The notes beneath the pieces were generated by a model. The model saw nothing but the letters and a program-made list of their open reading frames with translations, had not been told where the DNA came from and searched no databases. Shown here piece after piece: positions 31,982-43,173 of a stretch of 64,000 bases of DNA. The stretch covers positions 21,700,501 to 21,764,500 of the forward strand of contig CM045733.1 of NCBI GenBank assembly GCA_024760905.1, given 5' to 3'. Each line of letters starts with the position of its first letter. Within the stretch, counting starts at the first letter, position 1. The DNA comes from Plotosus lineatus (lineage: Eukaryota; Chordata; Actinopteri; Siluriformes; Plotosidae). The position numbers were made by a program, and so were the translations under genes.

Positions 31982-34213
31982 CTTCTTCTTTTCCTTTCGG
32001 CTTTTCCCTTCAGGGGTCGCCACAGCGAATCATCTGCCTCCATCTCACCCTATCCTTTGCATCTTCTTGTCTGACACCAACGACCTTCATGTCCTCCTTC
32101 ACCACATCCATGAATCGTCTCTTTGGTCTTCCTCTAGGCCTTCTGCCTGGTAGTTCCAGCCTCAGCATCCTATTACCAATATACTCACTATCCCTCCTCT
32201 GTACATGTCCAAACCATCTCAATCTAGCCTCTCTGACTTTGTCTCCAAAACGTCTTACATGTGCTGTCCCTCTGATGTGCTAATTCCTAATCCTATCCAT
32301 CCTCGTTACTCCCAAAGAGAACCTCAACATTTTCATCTCTGCTACCTCCAGCTCTGCCTCCTGTCTTTTCCCCAGGGCCACTGTTTCTAAACCATACAAC
32401 ATCGTTGGCCTCAACACCATCTTGTACACTTTTCCTTTCATTCTTGCCGATACCCTCCTGTCACACATCACAACACTTTTCTCCAACCATTCCAACCTGC
32501 CTGCACACGCTTCTTGACCTCTTTTCCACACTCTCCATTGCTCTGGATTGTTGAGCCTAAGTACTTAAAATCCTCCACCTCTAATATACCACCACTCTAA
32601 CATACTTCTCTGCCACTCCAGACTTCCTCATGCAATACCACAGTTCTTCTCTCGGCACCCTGTCATATGCTTTCTCCAGATCCACAAAGGCACAATGCAG
32701 CTCCCTCTGACCTTCTCTGTACTTCTCTATTAACATCCTCAAGGCAAACGCTGCATCTGTGGTGCTCTTTCTTGGCATGAAACCAAACTGTTGTTCACAA
32801 ATGCTGACCTCTGCCCTTAGTCTAGCTTCCACTATTCTTTCCCATAACTTCATCGTATGGCTCATCAACTTTATCCCTCTGTAGTTGCCACAACTCTGCA
32901 CGTCTCCCTTGTTCTTAAAAATGGGCACCAGCACACTTCTCCTCCATTCCTCTGGCATCCTCTCACTCTCTAAGACCTTGTTAAATGTTCTTGTCAGAAA
33001 ATCTACTGCTTCCTCTTCTAGACACTTCCATACCTCCACCGGTATGTCATCAGGACCAACTGCCTTTCCATTCTTCATCCTCTTCAATGCCCTCCTCACT
33101 TCACGCTTACTAATCTTTGCTACTTCCTGGTCCTCAACAGTCACCTCTTCTACTCTTTTTTCACTCTCATTTTCCTCATTCATCAGCTCTTCAAAGTACT
33201 CTTTCCATCTTCCCAGCACACTTCTGTCATCAGTCAATACATTTCCCTCTCTGTCCTTTATCAATCTAACTTGCTGCACGTCCTTCCCATCTCTATTTCT
33301 CTGCTGTGCCAACCTGTATAAATCATTTTCTCCCTCTTTACTTTCCAACGAGCATACAAGTCATCATACACGCTCTGTTTGGCCTTTGACACTGCTACCT
33401 TTGCCTTCCGCTGTGTCTCCCTGTACTCCTGTTTACTCTCTTCAGTTTTCTCAATGTCCCACTTCTTCTTGGCTAACCTCTTCCTTTGTACACACTCCTG
33501 CACTTCCTCATTCCACCACCAAGTCTACTTATCTACTTTCCTTCCAGATGACACACCAAGTATTCTCCTGCCTGTCTCCCTGATCACATTCGCTGTAGTT
33601 GTCCAGTCATCTGGAAGCACTTCGTGACCACCCAAAGCCTGTTTCAACTCCTCCTTGAAGACAACCCGACACTCTTCCTTTTTCAGCCTCCACCACTTTG
33701 TCTTCTGCTCTGCCTTTGTCTTCTTCACCTTCCTCACCATCAGCATCATCCTGCACACCACCATCCTATACTGTTTGGCAACACTCTCACCCGCTACTAC
33801 TTTGCAGTCACTGACTTCCTTCAAATTACATTGGCTGCACAAGATGTAGTCTACCTGTGTGCTCCTACCTCCACTTTTATGTCACCCTATGCTCCTCTCT
33901 CTTCTGGAAGAAAGTATTCACCACAGCCATTTCCATCCTTTTTGCAAAATCTACCAACATCTGTCCTTCTGCGTTCCTGTCCTGGATACCATACTTACCC
34001 ATCACTTCCTCGTCCCCTCTGTTTCCTGCACCAACATGTCCATTGAAGTCTGCCCCAATGACCACTCTTTCACCTCTGGGGGTACTCTGCATCACTTCAT
34101 CTAACTCACTCCAGAATCTCTCCTTCTCTTCTAGCTGACATCCTGCCTGTGGGGCATAAGCACTAACAACATTGAACATCATGCCTTCAATTTCTAACTT
34201 GAGACTCATCACC
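31982..34213 (-). mobile_element. RTE LINE copy D with RT-core deletion
   Basis: A minus-strand RTE, 5' truncated at 34213. It encodes the end of the endonuclease (IGADFNGHVG, VDYILCRR region), the linker (KKWDIEKTE), the RT N-terminus (NGKAVGPDDIPVEVW, LVPIFKNKGD, NYRGIKLMSH, VDLEKAYDRVPRE) and the C-terminal RPRGRPKRRFMD..GDP end at 32010. Around 32581-32590 the text jumps from VRVV directly to the sequence before the DFKYLGS motif. About 350 bp, including the QGSALSP and FADD motifs, are replaced by a few filler bases. The same junction is found in copy E, so the defect is inherited. A frameshift at about 33345 and stops further break the ORF. Confidence 0.9.
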
Positions 34214-34940
34214 AAACAGCTATGAGAGCACAGTCCTTTTGGACATTTAGAACTGAGCACGTTCAACTCCTGTCCTGAACTAATATGCTACTGCTGCTCA
34301 ATGCTAGCCTCACCCCGGATAACAATAAGCCCAGGCGGAGAGGGGATGAACAACAACTCTGGAGCTTGGTGAGCAATCCCAGTCATCTGTCTTTTTTGTT
34401 TTTCGAGAGTCGCCTCAGCAAATCATCTGATTTGGCATGGGTTTTTACGTCAGAGCCCTTCCTGTCACAACCCTTTAGCCAGTGACAGAAGCACGCTGAT
34501 GGTTTTGCAGCCTGCTCTATACAGAAGTCAACAATGGTTCTTTTACATGCCTCTCACCATAGACAGTGAGAGAGGTGGCCCGCCTTTGATAACCCAGTTT
34601 GCTTCACGGGGGGGGTGTTGTTTGAATCCCCAACCTTATGATCAGCAATGCTGTGCCCTTTCCACTAGACAATCACTGCCCAACCCCAGTCATACGCCTT
34701 GAAAATGTTCAGTCTGTGTGAAACAAGGTGGACGAGCGTCATGCTCAGATTGCAGTGTAGAGGGATCTATAGGACTGCTCCATGCTGTGTTTCTGTGTCA
34801 ATGGCTTGACAAGAGTACACCCAATGAGGTGACTACACCAGCCAGCTACATGGCCTTCAGGGAGGACTGGAGCGCAGTGGCTTGCAGCAAGAATGGTGGA
34901 TTTCCTTTAATAAACCTGGTGCACTGACTGTAGATTATCT
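34214..34940 (+). mobile_element. Unclassified dispersed element U2, split by a SINE
   Basis: Plus-strand relative of U1 (15780-16322). Shared blocks include CTGAGCACG, CCCAGGCGGAGAGGGGATG, CAGATTGCAG.GTAGAGGGATCTA, TTCAGGGAGGACTGGAG and AATAAACCTGG. A SINE on minus sits at 34387-34681. The element joins RTE copy D on its left. Confidence 0.55.
34387..34681 (-). mobile_element. tRNA-headed SINE with 12-bp target duplication
   Basis: A near complete minus-strand copy: head at the right end, body with ATGTAAAAGAACC, and tail GGCGACTCTCGA at the left. It is flanked by AAYCCCAGTCAT at 34375-34386 and 34682-34693 (one mismatch). Confidence 0.9.
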
Positions 34941-35043
34941 CTCAACCTTGCTCTGAGAATATGGACCATCTAACTTTGAAGTGTCATCAGACAGCCATCA
35001 CAACTGAACAGTGCTTACTGCATCTTCACCACATGATGATCTA
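34941..35043 (-). repeat. Composite tRNA-array repeat, locus 5 (left part)
   Basis: Minus-oriented block GGTGAAGATGCAG..GCACTGTTCAGTTGTGATGGCTGTCTGATGACAC, identical in position to the flank of T1 and T3. It ends at the TA where T2 is inserted. Confidence 0.8.
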
Positions 35044-36429
35044 TAGTGCTGTGCCAAAGTTTTTGCCCCTAACTAATTTTTTTTAACTCTTTTAGGGAAA
35101 TTTATCATCAAATAAATTTAAATATCACACAAAGATAACCCAAGTATTCAAAAAATGCAGTTTTTCCTGTTGTGATTTTATTTGTTAAGAGAGAAATCCT
35201 ATCTGAGCCTTCATGAACCTGTGTGAAAAAGTAATTGCCCCTTGTTAAAAGGTGAGGTTATTGTGATTAATCCTATTATTGGGAAAAACTGAGTTCAATT
35301 TCATGGCCACATCCAGGCTGATTGCTGCCAGAAATTTCCGATCAGGAGTCTCAAACATAAAGCCTGTCTGACAAGCTGAGGTAGGCCATACTGGACATAC
35401 ATCATCATGCCATGATCCAGTGAGCTTCAAGAGCAAACAATAAGGAAGATTATAGAGATGTCTCGGTTTGGGAAAGGATACAAAGTCATTGGTAAACCTT
35501 TGGTACTCAAGCAGACCACTGTCAGAGCCATTTTCCATAAATGGAAAAGGCATGGCACTGAGGTGATCCTTCGCCTGAGTGACCGACCTAACCAACATCA
35601 ATCCAAGAACACAACGCAGACTTACCGGAGAAGTCATAAAGGATCCAAACCCACTTCTAAACAAGTACAAACCTCACCTTCCTCGGTTAATGTCAATGTT
35701 CATAACCCCACTATCAGAAAGACATTAGGCAAAAACGGAATCAGTGGAAAACTTCCGAGGCGAAAGCCACTATTGACAAAATAAAAGAATAGCAAGGCAC
35801 AACTCAGTTTTGCCATGAATCGTCTTGATCATCCACAAAGCATTTGGGAAAATGTCTTCTGGACTGATCAAACTTAACTTGAACATCTTGGGAGAAATGT
35901 GTCCAGTTACATCTGGCACAAAAGGAATGCCGCATTTGATAAAAAGAACAGTGTGCCATCAGTGAAACATGGTGGTGGAAGTGTGATGAGCTGCACCTGC
36001 TTTGCTGCTTCAGGACCTGGGTGACTTGTCACGATTGATGGAACCATGAATTCTGCTCATTACCAAGAAATCCTGGTGAAGAATGTTCGTCCATCAGTTT
36101 GAGACCTCAAGTTAAAGCACACCTGGGTTCTGCAGCAAGACACTAATCCGAAGCACACCAGCAAGTCCACTTCTGAATGTCTAAAAAAGAACAAAATGAA
36201 AGTTTTGGAGTGGCCAAAATCCTATCAAGCAATTTGAAAGACTCATTGCCTCTTATCATGAACACCTGACTGCAATTATTGCTGCAAAATGTGGTTCAAC
36301 CAGCTGTTCGGTTTAGGGGGCAAATACTTATTCACACTGGCCCTTGTAGGTTCAGATGTTATTTATTTCCTTAATAAATGCAACTGGAACTGAAAACTTC
36401 ATATTGTGTTTACTTGTGCCTTATCTTTG
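35044..36429 (+). mobile_element. Tc1 transposon, copy T2, right end deleted
   Basis: The left terminal repeat TAGTGCTGTGCCAAAGTTTTTG starts at 35044 after TA. The plus strand encodes the N-terminal helix-turn-helix region (MSRFGKGYKVIGKPL at 35461, RAIFHKWKRHGTE) and RKTLGKNGISGKLPRRKPLL. In later frames come the text around the first catalytic Asp (near 35855) and KMKVLEW (36190s). The last ~105 bp, including the right terminal repeat, are missing. Composite repeat from a more distal position follows directly, so a deletion removed both. Confidence 0.85.
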
Positions 36430-37066
36430 TTTGCTGTGACACCTCCACAGATACTGAAGTCAAAATCCAGTGCCTGAGACTGCTCAGCAAAACCACCCAT
36501 ATATAGCCTTTTCAACTCATGAAATTAGACAAACGTAATGCCTGTGCAATTTTCAACTCGATGAGCAATGTGCTATTATATTCAATAAACTCAAACTGAA
36601 CCCAGAACATCATGCATACAAAGCACATAATTGACCAGAGCTTCATCCCCACCTGCCAAATTGACTGGAGCATGCCAATGTTGATAAAAGGATGACATCA
36701 ATTTTCTTAATTCCATTGAATTTAAATTAGATATAGTTTATATATGGTTATATTTTAACTTAGAATTTATCAACAATGAACAATGCGATTCACATAGAAA
36801 TGATTTGAAACACAAAACAAGGATCCAACCTTATACTGCTTCTCACAAATTTGTCAGTATCGTTCAGCAAAGTTTTCTTTTGAAATGAAAGACCTCAGCA
36901 GAGATAATTGAGACAAGTATTGAAACCAGGGCACACACATGAGAGGAAGACACACTCTTCCACAAAGCTACATCCACACCTGCTGGCTTAACTGGATCAT
37001 GTCAATGTTGCGACAAAAAAAAAAATTTATAATTTCAATGAAAATTCTAACTCAGGTTTAAGTGAA

Positions 37067-37149
37067 ACATGACACAATCTAATTCCTCAAGAAAATACGT
37101 AGGATTATTTCCCCGACGTATTTTCTTGAGGAATTAGATTGTGTCATGT
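37067..37149. repeat. 34-bp perfect inverted repeat (template-switch scar)
   Basis: Arms at 37067-37100 and 37116-37149 are exact reverse complements, with 15 bases between. The paralogous repeat (around 41350-41390) contains the arm once. The right arm is followed by ATGTCAATGTTGCGACAAAA, which also occurs upstream at about 36999-37020. Confidence 0.92.
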
Positions 37150-37199
37150 CAATGTTGCGACAAAAAATTCCCTCTGAAGGAATTAACTATGAGCCACAA

Positions 37200-37271
37200 T
37201 GGAGATGCTGGGGATTGAACCCAGGACCTCATGCATGCAAAGCATGCGCTCTACCACTGAGCTACAACCCC
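37200..37271 (-). tRNA. tRNA-Ala (TGC), near-intact
   Basis: 72 nt on minus: D arm GCTC/GAGC, anticodon arm CATGC-TTTGCAT-GCATG fully paired, T arm CTGGG/CCCAG, discriminator A. The acceptor GGGGTTG/CATCTCC has one T-T mismatch. A and B boxes are good. No close TTTT terminator, so it may be a recent pseudogene. Confidence 0.65.
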
Positions 37272-37448
37272 ACATGCAAAAATTAAAATGACTTGAAAAT
37301 GTTAAAGAAAACCTGGCATGAATTAAACTATTTCAATTAAAATGTAAATTAGATGTACATTTTGTTTACATGGCATGTTTCCTCTGGAAATGATCTGAAA
37401 TACAAGGGAAAGGTTTTTTTTTTATAATGAATAATGATTCCAACGAGC

Positions 37449-37635
37449 AAAAGGGCAGTGATGGTCTAGTGGTATAGGTCGCTGGCTTGCTGATCGAAAA
37501 GTTGGGGGTTTGCGTCCCACAAGATTGTTACTGTCCTGCCCAGTGCAGTTAACTGGGTTATCAAAGGCCAGCCATGTTTCACACTGTTTATGGTGCAAAA
37601 CATGTGAAATAACCATTCCTGACTACCTGGCAAAG
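37449..37635 (+). mobile_element. tRNA-headed SINE, 5' part
   Basis: Head GGGCAGTGATGGTCTAGTGGTATAGG and body to ACCATTCCTGACTACC. It ends against the Rex3-like fragment, so the 3' half was lost. Confidence 0.8.
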
Positions 37636-38585
37636 GAAGTTCATTTTGGCTGCTCATTTTCTTAATCTTGTTATTTCGTTCACTACCCAAAGCTCATGAC
37701 CGTATGTCAGAGTTGGGATAAATCGACAGGTGAATTGAAAAGTTTGCTTTGCAACTCACCTCCCTCTTCAATATGACACACTGGTAGAGGCAACACTTTA
37801 CAGAAGAGGCTACAGCGATCCACCTTGTCAGTCTAACACTCCATCCTTCCCTCGATTGTGAACAAGACCCCAAGATATGTGAACTCTTCCACTTGGGGCA
37901 GAGCCTCATTCCAGACCTGGAAGGTGCATTCCACAATTTTTTCTTTTCTTGGTCTCAGACTTGGAGGTGTTGATTCTCATCCGAGCCACTTCACACTCCA
38001 GTGTGAATCACCCCAGTGATAGCTGGAGGACATGGATTGATGAAGCCAAAAGGACAACATAAGCAACAAAAAGCAGATATGAGATCTAATGGCCACCAAA
38101 CAAGAACCCTTCAGCACCTAGGCTACGCCGAAAAATTTGGTCCATAAAAACTACAAACAGAATCGGTTACAAAGGATAGCCTTGGCTCCAACTCTCCCTG
38201 AAACAAATTCGACCTATTGTTCCCAATGCAGACCAAACTCTGGCTCCAGTGACACAGTGACCGAGTGGCCTGCATAAACGGGTCCAGAACGCCACACTCT
38301 CGGAGCACTCCCCAAAAAATTACCTAAGGGACACGATCAAAAACATTTTCTAAATCCCCAAAACACATGTGGGCAAATTAGGCAAGCTCCCATGTCCCCT
38401 CCAGGATTCTGTATAGCATACAGAGTTGGTTGAGAGAGGCCAGGACGAAAAGTACATTGTTCCTGCTGAAGCCAAGGTTCAACCATTGGTTGAATCCTCC
38501 TCTACAGTGACCCTGCATAGACTTTCCGAGTCGGCAAATGAGTGTGATTCCATGATAACTGGAACACACCCTGTTGAGATTTCTT
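37636..38585 (-). pseudogene. Rex3-like LINE fragment with internal gap
   Basis: Minus-strand RT remnant. Going with the coding strand: the NYHGIT region near 38555, RILEGTWELA (about 38415-38385), then VLRECGVLDPF..SLCHWSQSLV (38308-38230), a gap, and a region with VLILKREVSCKA (about 37780-37745) ending near 37640. YADD is not seen. It abuts the RTE 5' fragment on its right. Confidence 0.65.
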
Positions 38586-38589
38586 TTTG

Positions 38590-38863
38590 TCGTCTAAACG
38601 TCTCCCGCCTCGCCTTCTTCGACGTCTTCGACAAACAGTAGTCCAATTTCCACCAGCACCCTGATGGTTAACAGCACTGATGGCGGTCATTGTTAACCTG
38701 GGCCTCGACTGATCTGGTATGATATTTTTCTTGTTATTCGCATTTTTTATTTGGCATTTGTTTTACACCGGATGCCTTTCCTGATGCAACCCTCTGCATT
38801 TATCTGGGCTTGGGACTGGCGTGAGGCAGAGACACTGGCTTGTGCCCCTCCCTCACGGCCGCA
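38590..38863 (-). mobile_element. RTE LINE 5' end fragment
   Basis: Minus-strand copy of the RTE 5' leader. It contains the GCGGCCGTGAGGGAGGG start, GGTTGCATCAGGAAAGGCATCC, the GGCCCAGG segment and the first Arg-rich codons (RRRRRGG). It matches 51450-51740 and 56360-56638. The rest of the element is absent. Confidence 0.85.
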
Positions 38864-39104
38864 TTGTGCGATTACACACAAATCAAATAATCAACAAAAT
38901 TCCATCATCAAATTTTGCATGCAGAGAAAAATACTCACCGGTGAAATAATCTTCAAGAAATCCAAGCCTTCCGGCATCTTCAAAGGACTGCACTCTCATA
39001 GCTGGTTGGTTTCAGTTTAGAGACTTATGCACATCAGCATGGATGCCCCCAGTGTCACTGTTTCATTCTGTCTTCAGTTAATACATAGATACAGTTTTTC
39101 GATT
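38864..39104. repeat. Mixed flank: U-element scrap and composite spacer
   Basis: About 38975-39002 repeats GGACTGCACTCTCATAGCTG from element U. 39005-39100 is the spacer with CTTATGCACATCAGCATGG of the composite repeat. Confidence 0.5.
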
Positions 39105-40592
39105 TTCGATTTTGGTAGTAATCCTCACATCACTGCAGCTGAAGTCATTGAGATAGTCAAAAAGCTCCTCGGTGGTCGGGCTCTGAGGGTGAATGAGATC
39201 TGCCCATCATATCGCCCTGGATGTTGTAGGACTGTCTTGGTGGACATGTCTCTGCAACTTTGTATAGTCATCGGGGGCCATGCCATACTTCTGGATAGGT
39301 AAACCAGTGTGGTAGCCTCTCTTTTTAAAAAGGGAGACCGGAGGGTGTATTACAATTATCATGGAATCACACTCCTCAGCCACCCAGAAAAGTCTATGCA
39401 GGGGTGCTGGAGAGGAGGATTTGACCGGTAGTTGAACCTTGGCTTCAGCAGAAACAATGTGCTCTTCATCCTGACCTCTCTCAACCAATCCTATATGATC
39501 AACAGAATCCTGGAGGGAACATGGGAGTTTGCCTAATTTGCCAACATGTGTTTTATTAATTTAGAGAATGTTTTCGACCGTATCCCTTGGGTAATCTTTT
39601 GGAGAGTGCTCCGGGAGTGTGGTGTTCTGGACCTGTTGATTCGGGGCATTCAGTCGTGGTGTCATTGGAGCTAGAGTTTGGTGTGTACTGGGAACAATAT
39701 GTCGCATTTGGAGTCCGTCAGGGCTGTCATTTGTCATCGATTCTGTTCGTAATTATCATGGGCATAAATTCTGGGCACCGCCTAGGTGTTGAACAGTTCT
39801 TATTTGGTGGCTATCAGATCTCGTCTCTGCTTTTTGCGGCTTATGTTGTCTTTTTGGCTTCATCAATCCAGGACCTCCAGCTCAAATTGGAGCGATTCAC
39901 ACTGGAGTGTGAAGCAGCTGGGGTGAGAAGCAACACCTCCAAGTCCAAGGCCAAGCAAAGAAAAAAGGATGGAATGCACCCTTTGGGTCTGGAGTGAGGT
40001 TCTGTCCCAAGTGGAAGGGTTCACATATCTCGGGGTCTTGTTCACAATCGCGCGAAGGATGGAGCGTGAGCGCGACAAGCAGATTGCTGCAGTGTATTCT
40101 GTAAAGTGTAGCCTATAACAGTACGTCATGTGAAAGAGGGAGCTGAGCCACAAAGCAAGGTTCTTAATTTACTACTTGATTTATATTCCAACCCTCACCT
40201 ATGGTCATGAGCTTTGGGTAGTGAACGAAAGAACAAGATTACTGAAACAAGCATCCAAAATGAGCTTCCTTTGCTGGTGGCAGGGCTCTCACTGGAGATA
40301 GGGTGAGAAATTCAGACATCCAAGAGAAGCTTGCAAGAGAACTGTGACTTGTTCGCATGAAAATGACGCATGCCCTGGTGTGGTATTTTGGGCATATCCA
40401 GCCGGAAAAAGACCCTGGCGTTGACCTACATGAACACACTGGAGGGATTATGTCTCATGGCTGGTCTGGGAACGCTTCAGTTACCCCCATAGAGGAGCTG
40501 TTGGAAGTGGCTGGGGAGAGGGACATCTGGATGTCATTGCTTAGGCTGCTGCACTGCGACCCAACCCCGCAATAAACAGAGGAAGACGACAA
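39105..40592 (+). pseudogene. Rex3-like LINE, longest copy, YADD altered
   Basis: Contains in order: the RT start (KKLLGGRALRVNEI, about 39150-39200), the LFKKGDRR block (39320s), NYHGITLLS (39350s), INRILEGTWELA, PWVIFWRVLRECGVL (39590-39630), VRQGCHLSSILFVI (39711-39752), and the catalytic region reading LLFAAYVVFLASS (39828-39866), where the usual ADD is AAY. It continues through LERFTLECEAAGVRS to YIPTLTYGHELWV (about 40185-40220) and the 3' end with GATGATGATGATAA (40580-40606). Frameshifts are frequent. It inserted in the composite repeat and ends at the same junction as the other two copies. Confidence 0.75.
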
Positions 40593-41221
40593 TGATGATG
40601 ATAACACTTGGTTTAATTTAAATTGTCCCGACATAACAAACATGTTTCCTCATGAAATTATTTGAAATCCAAAGGGAGGGTAAAACTCTTGGATGAATAA
40701 TAACTCTATCAGTATTAATCAGCAAAGAAATATTTGAAGTTAAGGACCTCAATGGAGATTGGACCAAGACCTCATACATGAAAAGCGTGCACTCTACCAC
40801 TGAGCTGCATACTTACAGTAAACTATTGCTGCCATTCAGTTTTAGTTTAGAGTTATGGACATCAACATGGCTGCTTTCAGTGTCAATTTCTCTTCTCGGT
40901 GAATACATATATACAGTTCTTCTTGAACTCTGTAACACTGACTGCAAGACTCACTGCATGTACTAGTATGAGGCCCCAGCTTCAATCCCCACCATCTTAG
41001 TTGTGGCATTTCACTTTGAAAGATTTCATTATCACAGAAGATTGTCATAATCATTATTCATTCAAAAAACATAACCTTTCCCTCGTATTTCAGATCATTT
41101 CCAGAGGAAACATACCATGTCGACAAAATGTACATGAAATCCAATTTTAATTTATTTTGAAATCGTTTAATTCATGTCATGTTTTCTTTAACATTTACAA
41201 GTCCCTTTCTCTTTGGAAGGT

Positions 41222-41293
41222 GGGGTTGTAGCTCAGTGGTAGAGCGCATGCTTTGCATGTATGAGGTCCTGGGTTCAATCCCCAGCATCTCCA
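41222..41293 (+). tRNA. tRNA-Ala (TGC), near-intact
   Basis: 72 nt. D arm, anticodon arm (CATGC/GTATG, TGC) and T arm pair fully. The acceptor GGGGTTG/CATCTCC has one mismatch. Good A and B boxes; no TTTT run in the next 30 bases. Confidence 0.65.
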
Positions 41294-41473
41294 TTGACAA
41301 TGATGGGCAATTCCTTCAGTATGAGAGGGGGAACAACCCATCCTTCCACATCTTTTCTTGAGGAATTAGATTGTGTCATGTTTCAATTAAACTGAGTTAG
41401 AAGTTTCATTGAAATGGTTAAGTTAATATTTTGCTTTGAGCAACACTGACATGATCCAGCTAAGCAAGCATGT

Positions 41474-41545
41474 GTGGATGTAGCTTGATGGAAGAGCATG
41501 TGCTTTGCATGTGTGTGCCCCTGGTTTCAATCCTTGGTGTCTCCA
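41474..41545 (+). pseudogene. tRNA-Ala-like pseudogene
   Basis: Loop TTTGCAT (TGC) is kept; the D and T arms are degraded. Paralog of 16637-16708. Confidence 0.6.
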
Positions 41546-41709
41546 TTATTTCTGCTGAGGTCTTTAATTTCAAAAGAAAACTTTGCTTAACAATACTGAC
41601 AAAGTTGTGATAAATTGAAAAGTTTGGACCTTTTGGATTTCAAATCCAAAATTTCTCTATGAAAAGTATTCTTCATTGTTGATAAATCCTTAATTAAAGT
41701 ATAACTATA

Positions 41710-42793
41710 CAGTCACTCCCTAATTTACATTCATTCATTTTACGTTTTTTCGATTTTACGTTTGTTTTTGTTTTGTTTTTTTTAATTACCGTATGTCAAA
41801 TTTTGAGTTTAGCGTGCTCTCTGTAGTACGAGACGTACCTATGTAGTACCCTGATGTAATGACGCAATAACATAATGATGGTGTGTCCATTGTTTACAAA
41901 CGAAAGACTGAACGTGCCCAGTTCTTTTCAGTTCTTCCCAGTTCAGTGCTTGTTGCCCTTGAGTTAAGATGTCTCTGTGATCTTTGTGTTTACACTGTTT
42001 TGCTTTTGTAACCCTAAGCAAATATGGTTGGTCAGAAGCGTAAGCCTACTAGCATGGGTGCAAGTTTTCCGGCATATGCCGGAATTTCGGTTTTCCCAAG
42101 ACTGAATTAGCTATCTGCTCGGATCGGCGCAATCTACCATGCATACTCAAATAAGCAAAGAGAGTTGTAAAATGAATGAAAACCTGAATTCAGAAAAGAA
42201 AGAGAACTCTCCGCTCTGCTAGTGATTCACATCAATGCAGGCTGAGTACAAAAAAGTATTCAACAGTGCCCTTGCTCACTTGAAAGACCGGAAGTCCAGA
42301 TAACCCATGCTTTGTCTCAAGAACAAGCAAGTGAACAACTTTCACATATTGTAAGCGTAAGTGTTGATTGGCTGTTTTAAGCTTCATGTAAAATGACTAG
42401 GCTCAGCTTCATGTAAAGTGACCATCCGTCAACCATCAGAACCTTTACAAGCAGAAAGATCACATCACAGAGAATGTTAAAGGTTATATTTGATACTGTA
42501 TTTGATATTTGATGAGTGAATTTGATTAAAATGTATATATGTGAAATTATTTTTGCTTGAATTTAATTTCTTTGAAATTATTATTGATATTATTTGATAG
42601 ATTTGATATTATTTTACAATATTATGTTTATAATAATTGTTTAAGGGGTGTTTTATGAGATACCGTAATGGTATTTATGGACGTATAGTACAGTATGAAT
42701 GTTATACGTCACTGGAACATACAGTAACAACTTACATTTTTTTCATCTTATGTTCAGCCGTCCGGAACCGAACTCAAACGTAAGTAGCGTCTG
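41710..42793. mobile_element. Non-autonomous Tigger-like element Y1
   Basis: It begins CAGTCACTCCCTAATTTACATT after TA (41708-41709) and ends AACGTAAGTAGCGTCTG before TA (42794-42795). The ends are diverged inverted repeats related to those of element X. The flanks join to AAAGTATAACTATATATAAACCA, which is exactly what the paralogous spacer shows at 16853-16878, so the empty site is in this window. No transposase frame; it has GGCATATGCCGG palindrome text near 42072. Paralogs at 61205 and 62617. Confidence 0.88.
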
Positions 42794-42824
42794 TATATAA
42801 ACCACGTATTCAATGTAATAAGCA

Positions 42825-43173
42825 GAGCAGTGGTGGTCTAGTGGTATAGGGTGTTGGCTCACTGATCCAAAGGTTGGGGGTTTGAGTCTCACTCTCCACA
42901 AGGTTGTCACTGCCCCCCCCAGTGCAGCTAACTGGGTTATCAAAGGCGGGCCATGTCTCTCACTGTCTATGGTGAGAGGCATGTAAAAGAACCATTGCTG
43001 ACTTTCATAAAGAGTAGGCTGCGAAGTTGTCAGTGTGTTTCTGTCCCTTGCTAAAAGGGTTGTGACAGGAAGGGCATCCGACGTAAAAACCTCTGCCAAA
43101 TCAAACGTGCGAATCAGATGATTCGCTGTGGCGACTCCCGAGAAAGGGAAAAAGCCGAATGGAAGACAGACAG
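42825..43173 (+). mobile_element. tRNA-headed SINE, full length, 17-bp target duplication
   Basis: Complete copy. A tRNA-like head (GCAGTGGTGGTCTAGTGG, GGGTTTGAGTCTC) is followed by the body. Then come the RTE-5'-like block (GGGTTGTGACAGGAAGGGC, GTAAAAACC, GTGCGAATCA) and the RTE-like 3' tail (GTGGCGACTCCCGAG, AAAGCCGAATGGAAGACAGA). A perfect 17-bp duplication ATTCAATGTAATAAGCA lies at 42808-42824 and 43174-43190. Confidence 0.95.

Larger units (their letters stand above)
36430..37448 (-). repeat. Composite tRNA-array repeat, locus 5 (right part)
   Basis: Inverted relative to loci 1 and 4. It holds degenerate Ala-like units at about 36585-36652 and 36915-36985, an intact-looking one at 37200-37271, and spacers matching 16.5-16.9 and 41.3-41.7 kb in reverse. 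A palindrome lies at 37067-37149. Confidence 0.8.
40593..41709. repeat. Composite tRNA-array repeat, locus 6
   Basis: Same order as loci 1 and 2: minus Ala-like (about 40751-40815), half unit (about 40938-41000), intact-looking Ala (41222-41293), degenerate Ala-like (41474-41545), then the spacer ending TTAAAGTATAACTATA, where element Y1 is inserted. Confidence 0.85.

Noticed and set aside
32885..33583. Long plus-strand reading frame of 232 codons, Ser/Thr/Leu-rich
   Set aside because: It is the antisense of RTE copy D. The minus strand carries all the recognisable RT motifs. The same applies to 11290-11922, 53954-54382 and 54750-55490 on plus, and to 52943-53341 and 53342-53701 on minus.
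34387..34681. Possible riboswitch or structured noncoding RNA
   Set aside because: The structure is that of the SINE tRNA head, with target duplication and RTE tail.
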